40,698 nt of DNA from Chytridium lagenaria (lineage: Eukaryota; Chytridiomycota; Chytridiomycetes; Chytridiales; Chytridiaceae): assembly GCA_025449115.1 (NCBI GenBank), contig JAHLKC010000220.1:1-40698 (forward strand), read 5' to 3'. Shown here in pieces: positions 33,750-40,698 of this stretch; within the stretch, counting starts at the first letter, position 1; the number at the start of each line of letters is the position of its first letter. The notes below the pieces were generated by a model, which did not search any database, was not told where the DNA came from, and was given only the letters and a program-made list of their open reading frames with translations. The translations under genes and the position numbers were made by a program.

Positions 33750-33851
33750 TGATGCTGGAAAATGATGAAATAATATATTTTTGAGCTTGGATACGAACCA
33801 AGTGAACAAGAGATTTACATTATCGTGATCGACACATATTGATCCAGAAGC

Positions 33852-36800
33852 TTAATTACCCTGGACTACCCCACTAAACCCGATGTTCTGCGGTTCAACT
33901 GATTTCACGCTAGGTGGCGGAGCAGACGTTGGCCCACCATCGTCAGATGGCGCCAATATTGTCTCTACAAACTTCTCAAACGTCCATTTCGCTACGCGAT
34001 GTCTAGAAGTCACCATCCTTATATCAGCACACCTTTGTGAATAAGCATGTTGATGCATCAGCCCGTGATGTCCGGTATGTATGGCAGCGCGATAAGCGTG
34101 CATAGCTGTTAGCCTGACAAGTGGACCCAAAGATCGCTTTGACAAGACCATTTTGTTTTGTAAGGGGCCGAATGAAGTGACCTGCAACCCATTAGCGCAA
34201 AAAGCTAAAGGATTTACCTTTGCGTCCCTCATTACGTCAATGGTGTATAATCCGTTGCTCATTGGCGTCACCACTATCTGAGCATTCCCAAAATCACCGC
34301 CAATCGTGTTTCTACGATACTCGCGGAAGTGTTCGTTCCAAATAATATGAACATGGTCGTTCCCAATATGCCGTTTCTAAAAGATTTTCAAAAGAAATCG
34401 GGATAACCAATCGTACCTTCTTAACTTGTTTTGGGTCTGAGGCATCCGTCGGCATCTTTGTCACATCATGAAACACGATCTCAACACCCTCACCACAGAA
34501 ATACGTCGCCTTCGTCCCTGTGGCTCGACTCCTCTCCAATCCTCCTAAATATCCTGGATGCGTGCTAATATCAATCTACACAGTAATTTAATAAACCGTA
34601 ATATGTTTAAACATACCTCCCACCCAAGACTCCCCACAAACTCCTGATACTCCACACTCCCTCCATCGTTCCTTAAAAGCACCGTCTCATCCTCCTGCCC
34701 AGGCCCGACATACACCACCGCAATTTTCATCACCTCCCTCCCAAACTTCTTGTCGAGTCCTTTAATGTCTCTATACAACGACGGTGTTTTCGCCAAAAGA
34801 TGAAAATAGTCTTCTTTCAGACTATCGAAATTGAGATGACCAAAGTGGCTTAAAAAGAGTCTGCAGCGTCCGAACGGAGATGACTTGACATCATTCACGG
34901 CGGGTTTAGCGTATTGGTATGTTTTCATGGAATGATCGATCGCTGGATTTTGGGGCGTCTCCCCAGAAAGCGCTGCAACATTTTGCGAGAAGGAAACCGG
35001 GATGATACAATATGGTTGTCATCCAATGGCTTTGAACAGGTTTTCGAAGCGGCAAACGCTTCGTGATACCTTTTCTCATATTCAACCTGTTTGTCGATTA
35101 GCCGTGACATATCCTTAACTTCCTCGTCTACTCGAGCTAGCACTTCCGGAGGTATATCGAGATTGATGTGGGAGTTCATAAAGCACTCCGGATGCTTTTT
35201 CCCCATACTTGCATGTATTAGTATTTGCCGTAGACTAGATTCTTACTATTTTAATAACTCCCCAAGCATATCTAAATCTCCATCACGATCAGGGCTGTAC
35301 AAAGGCATTTCGTCATCCCTTAAAAACGGACCTTTTGGCTGTCTGGAAACGGATTAAACACACAAAATGAATTACACACAAAAACGAACAAAACTTACGA
35401 TACGGCAGTCACCGGTTCATCCTCTACTTTAACTTTAATATCATACTGTAAATTAACCTTTGTTTCCGTGACCTCATGTTGAACAACAATTGAAGGATTG
35501 CTCTCCCTCCCCCGAAACCACAGGAACCCCTTCCCATCTATTGGCTCGTTGTTTCATCTCTGCAAACTTTCGTAAAACAGATAGCTGTCCCAAACATATT
35601 TCCCCGTTACATCTCGCACAATAATTCGTGAGCGAGTCTCTAACAGGTGTTTAGACAGCAGTAAGACGCAAAAGCCTAACCTAGTGGCGATGCTCCCGAA
35701 CCTCCACAACTGTGACGAGGGTTGTATCATTAAAGGTAAAATATAAACACTTTTCCTCTTCCCTTGCCTCATCCACAAAACCCAGGATCCATAATTTGGC
35801 TATTCATTAAAGCGGGCCATGAGCGTTCGGAAAGTGATCCAAATGATGAATGATGTGTAGGAGCACATTTTCAGCCGTCTCCTAGACTATATTAGCACAT
35901 GAAAAACAGCTCCGCAAGAACCTTTATCACTGAATCGTAACAGTCATCATCTCCTTCTCCATTCTCCTTCGCGTTTGATCCATGTCTCGGCTTGGTTAAA
36001 ATATTTCCCGAACTCTCCATCGTCATTCTCATTGCCTTCAGTCTTACCGAACCAGGGTTTGACTGAAGCCTTTCAGTAGGCTGAGTTGGAGACTGCGAGA
36101 CATCTTTCCCGTCACTCTCTGACGATATGTTGAGCGCGTTTTCGAGAACTTCGAACACCAGTAAACTCATTTCGGCGAACGCGAACAAGTCAGATGGGAG
36201 AGCTACAACCCAGTCAAGAAGATTGTATAGAAGCCTCGAGATGATTTTTGCTATCCTTAGGTCAGACCTCTAAAAGTTCAATCCGGTACCTCTAATCTCT
36301 TTTGTCGTCGCACCGCTTTGGAACATTATTTGCTCCGGTGATCGCTCCCACAAGCTTATGAACGACCCCTTGAAGAATTGATGTCTCCATGTACTCCAAA
36401 ATCACTTTATTCTTCGCCAACAATGCAAGCCCATCCACCGCCGCGTCAACCACCTTCAAATTAGACAACGTCAAATGATCGAGAAGGGCATTGATGCAAT
36501 CATCCACTACCTCTTTAGAGGGACTAATTATAAATGTTAACATAGTTTTGGATTTTCCCAAACCTTTTACAAGAGATCATCTCATCAAACGCCATGACCG
36601 CGCATCCCCATAGCAACATCGAATGCGTTTCGGGGCTTTTTCATGACGAACTGGATCTCGTTCCCAGTCCCAAAAATAACAAAAACGCGTCCTTGATTTG
36701 AAGCTTTAGGTCCAAAAATGATATTTCCTTGATGTCGACGGATGCATCGTGTTCGCCACCCCCACCGGAAGTCAACGAAGAAAATATGTGAAAGTTCGAT

Positions 36801-39800
36801 GAAAATGTTGATAACTTCCGGCCAGCTCCTGCAAGAGGCACAGGTAAATCCGTGTTAGATTTTTCTAGGACGTGAGAGCTGGTCGTTGAGAGAAGACTAG
36901 AGCTGCTTCCTGTTCCTTTTTTCGGCTTTGCGGGAAGTTGAGGAAGGTCGGCCGATGACATGTACATATTCTCCGTTGGCATATCGATGTTATAAAAATG
37001 ATTCGAAACGCTGATGAGGGAGAATAGAATCGTGATAGCGTTTTGACGGACGGTTTCAGGTATTTTGTAGTCTTTGACACAGCCAGAAAACTAATTGCGT
37101 TAACTTACTGACGTAAATGTACAGGTTACCAATTTTTTAAAGCATTTTAGGAAAGTGGGTATGATCATTGTGCTCCCTGGAAGTCCCGACGCAAACAACT
37201 TTGAACAGTTATTGATGATCGCGTAAACGGACCGCATGTCATCCCCCGTGAGTTCCTAAATTTTTAGAAGCGCTAAGATACCATACGTACCTTGAACAAA
37301 AATTTTATAGAAATGGGGGAGGAGAGTCTCGGGATACCTTTGATCATGTCTTCGACACATTAGTCGACATAAACAACCAATCGCGGATGCTTTTCCATCA
37401 TTAAATTCTCTATGAAGTATGTAAGAATGGAAAAGGAAATGCCGCTTCTTACGTATTCAACTCGGCGGATTTTACAAACCACGCCACAAAGTCAAAAAGA
37501 TAGGGCATATGAACTCCATCAAATGGTTGAGAACTTCTAATCTTTAAGAAGTAAGGACAGAGAAGGGTGGTGCTTTTACCTTTAAAAGCGAGTCTTGAAC
37601 CCATGCAACGCAGTTCACCGCTTCCGCGAAATGTGTGGGTGTAGAGATAGCGGTGATATCACCAATAACACATATCATGTTCTTCCAAGCAAATAATATA
37701 TTATCATGCGTCCAAGTGATGGCGGAACCGATATTTGGGAACTCGTTTAACCGAGATAGCCAGGTTGTGTTTAGAGATGGAATCTTAATAGGTGCTTTCT
37801 CTGTCCTGCAGATGTTAAAAAATGTGGAAGTGGGAAGCGAACTTTTCGGTAATGGCTTCGAGGGACGGCATGGAATGGATGGATGGCATTGAGCTCCGCG
37901 AGTCCTTTGATATCTAAACCATTTATATCTCATAATATTATAATGACAAACCATCATTCCTTCTCGCTGTTTTACAATTACCGGGGTACCTATCGGAGTT
38001 TCTATGTCGGATAGAGGCGATTTTATGTAAGAAGACGAGCCACTTCCGCTTTCTTCCAATCCCGTCAAAGTGACCCCAGATTTAGCATACCCAAGAATAC
38101 TGAGGGGTGTTGGGGTTGAAGATATCGATGCAGTGGTTGACATTATCCCGAAGACTTCATCCGGTGTTTGAGATGCTGAATCCGCGCTCATGACTGATGC
38201 TCCAAGTGGACTCGGATCCGCAATGGAATACGTAAAACCTCTTTCTGTTGTTGCAGGATTTGATTTTAAAACGCTATTGACAGCAGATAAAGCCGAAGTT
38301 CGAGCCCTTGAACTCTGGATAGAAGCTGCCCGAAGTCGGAGCACAGTTTTGTTATCCGGATCTTCCAACTTTGTCACCTCCATATCAATCCCGTACACAT
38401 TTATCGACATGAGTTTCGTCAATTTATGCACAATTTTCTGTGAATGCGTTAATACAAGCATAAAATCAATTGACATATACCGTCCACTGTCCTACAACCT
38501 GATTCCATCTCAACAAATCCACAACGCATTCCCGTAGCTTTATCCAGCATTCTTCAGTTGTGATACGGCTGTAAATCCAGGTATAAAAAATGTTTCGAAT
38601 AAACTGTCACATATTTCTTCGGCGAGAGGGGGTGACGCGATACCGGCAAACTTATTGGGACGACCGAATGTATGGGATGCGATATCGGTAAGAGTCGTCA
38701 TGAGGACACGCCAAGTCTCTGCGGTCAAGTTTAAGGTAGTAGATTCGAGGGCAAGGAGACGAAGGTATTGGATCCCTTCACGCATGAGAGAGACTTGAAA
38801 GGAATAAGATATTCTACAATATTTCAAAGAACAGTAACCGTACCTGCGAATCCACATTCTCAACGAAGTCTTTTTTATCGATAAACATCAGCTGTATATA
38901 TCGGATGTATCGACGTATAAAAATATTCGAACATTCCTCCGGTCCCCTCTTTATGAGGAATCACAGGGACATCCCCAAATGCCTGGATCTCAGTCAGTTC
39001 GCCCTCAGAACTCGCAAAATTCTGTAAAAACGAAGGCTTATTATCCTAATATGTCAGCCAAGTATTGCAATACCCCTACATTATTGAAAGTCCAACATCT
39101 CAAGATATACAGTCCCAATTTTCCAAGATGTCCCATCGCGAATGGCGCCAAAAAGCTTTGACGAATGATCTCGTGTATGTACTCACGGTTCTCAACATCA
39201 TCTAAGAGAAGTTGTCGAAGCTTTGATTTAGGCTGGGATGAATTTGACATCGATAACATTGGATAGCTTGGTGAACGCATGGGACTGCTCGCTTTAATGG
39301 CAGGATTTAAATCAACAAGGTTTTGCATCACGAACTCCAATAAAGCTTGCAGGATTTGAGGCGGGCAGGTCAAGTATCCTGGAAAACCGATAATGTCAAT
39401 ATATAAAGCTGACATGACAAATGCACCTTCATTCTCATCTATCCCCGAATAAAACTTTTTGGAAAGTGACGGAAACAGTTGCTTGAGATAGCTTTCTTTG
39501 AAAATATTCCAATGTATAGCAAGTGAATTTGTAGCAGACCCCATATTAGAAGGCAATGGCTCCAAAAGTTATCCAATGTTGTCGATACAGCCTTTCCAAG
39601 ACTCCCAAACGGCATGTCACTGTCGCTTCCTAGACTCACAGCAGCGGAAAGAGGTGCCAAGTCGGGCTCGCGGTTGTAATCCGGAGAAACAAAGTTAAGT
39701 AGAATATCGTGAAGAAGGTCAAGGTAATCAGCGGTTGTATGCGGTGATGGTGTAGATATTATTGGAACTTCACATGAATGAGAATATTTAATATGATCAA

Positions 39801-40698
39801 TAACAAAAATTACAAGGATGGAAAAAATAACCGAAAATGCACAGAAAGAATACCTACAGGTTGCGTTTGGGGTTGAGGAAGAAATGGAAGTGGAAGCGCT
39901 TTTAATTTTCACCTCCCGTCTCGATATCTTGCTCTCCACCACGCGCGGTCCTCTCCGAGACAATCACTTTTCGCATATTCAAACGGGGATGGCAACGCAA
40001 ATGATTCAAACACAGAAAGATTAATGCAGGATGCATAGAGGTGGGTGACTTCAGGAAACTCCCAGTCCATGGCATTGATCCATAAAAGAAGTAGCTGCAT
40101 ACCCTCGTGGCGAAGCTTTGCATGGTTGGTTTGTATTAACAAGGATTGGATGATGGAGACTAGATTAAGCGACGGCGAGTTAAATGCGTTCGAGAAATAA
40201 ATTCAAACAAATATTACATATTAGACGAGCCACTCACATAAACTCTTTCGCTGCCATCCTTGTTTGATCTTATCCTCCAAATAAGCAATCGCCTTTCCGA
40301 GAACCGTCAACGTCTTCAAAAACTCTGTCGCTTCTTTACAGCTGATAGATATTGATCGATCCGCCTTGTCCTTTACTGGGATTTGGATGCATTAAATTAT
40401 TTGCATTTAAATATAGGATAGCAACCTCGCAACTTCTCAGCCTGATAAGAGAATGTCTCTGAGAGGACGTAAAATATTTGCTGGTCGTGCTCCTGAAAGA
40501 ACTTTTCCTGATCAGCATCCGATGCAGAGTCTGTTGGGGGGTTGATAATGTTAGCCCAATATTTATACAGCTCTTAAGGACGAAATCCGTTCGGTAGGTA
40601 GATGACATTGCAACAATTGCATCAACAAAACGAGGAGAGACGCTGGGCTCACTCATCGTTAACGCTTCCAAAGAATATATCTACCTATAAAGCTTAGG
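33852..40698 (-). CDS. Ral GTPase-activating protein subunit alpha-like (RalGAP-alpha), 5' end at or beyond window edge
   Basis: Many exons read right to left. Near the right edge, KFFQEHDQQIFYVLSETFSY and KLRHEGMQLLLLWINAMD match the N-terminal region of RalGAP-alpha. The middle is helical with Ser-rich linkers. The C-terminus has FGRCRLFLSHFGHLNFDS, KIAVVYVGPGQEDETVLL, VEYQEFVGSLGWE, then the Rap/Ral-GAP catalytic domain: HIGNDHVHIIWNEHFREYRR, NTIGGDFGNAQIVVTPMSNG, SFGPLQNKMVLSKRSLGPLV. The Asn of GND (codon 34359-34361) corresponds to the catalytic asparagine thumb of RapGAPs. The stop is TAA at 33852. The protein would switch off Ral/Rheb-type small GTPases, usually as a complex with a beta subunit that is not in this window. 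RalGAP-alpha is a better match than TSC2 because of the VHIIWNEH-x-REYRR block. An ATG at 40656 (MSEPSVSP) may be the start or an internal Met. Confidence 0.9.

Noticed and set aside
33852..34930. TSC2 (tuberin) as the identity of the GAP gene
   Set aside because: The blocks RLFLSHFGHL, YVGPGQEDE and VHIIWNEHFREYRR, together with the N-terminal matches near 40130 and 40480, fit RalGAP-alpha better than tuberin.

Overview
The window looks like nuclear DNA of a fungus, probably an early-diverging, chytrid-like lineage. This is an inference from three things: many short spliceosomal introns of about 40-60 bases, eukaryote-only proteins (SUMO, SCC2/NIPBL, a RalGAP-alpha type GTPase activator), and F-box, PPR and PQQ-propeller genes. 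I see no operons, CRISPR arrays, transposase or reverse transcriptase.

Layout, left to right: the last codons of a plus-strand gene (1-69); a minus-strand gene with a RecB/Cas4-like PD-(D/E)XK nuclease domain and tandemly duplicated internal exons (737-2486); a minus-strand beta-lactamase-family serine hydrolase with many frame breaks (2647-4217); a five-exon SUMO gene (5182-5882, minus), divergent from a small unknown gene (6006-6475, plus); an F-box gene (7392-9850, plus); a 3.3 kb gene-poor, AT-rich stretch; a second F-box gene with a membrane segment and leucine-rich C-terminal half (13116-15905, plus); decayed copies of a PQQ-propeller locus (16185-16557); the cohesin loader SCC2/NIPBL (about 16805-23908, plus); more duplicated and decayed PQQ-locus pieces (24371-24966); a PQQ-propeller gene (25360-26071, plus); a PPR gene (26549-29828, plus); an RGS-domain gene (30122-33749, minus); and a RalGAP-alpha gene (33852 to the right edge, minus).

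Functional themes: chromosome cohesion (SCC2) and SUMO modification, G-protein switching (RGS and RalGAP-alpha genes head to tail), ubiquitin-ligase adaptors (two F-box proteins), and organelle RNA handling (PPR). None of these is a physical operon.

A caution for the whole window: nearly every long conserved gene needs one-base frame changes to read through, several of them at homopolymers (for example the G-runs near 15763, 29195 and 29757). This points to indel errors in the assembly, although true pseudogenes cannot be excluded, especially for the beta-lactamase gene. CDS boundaries here are outer limits of a gene read with introns and frame slips, not a clean open frame.
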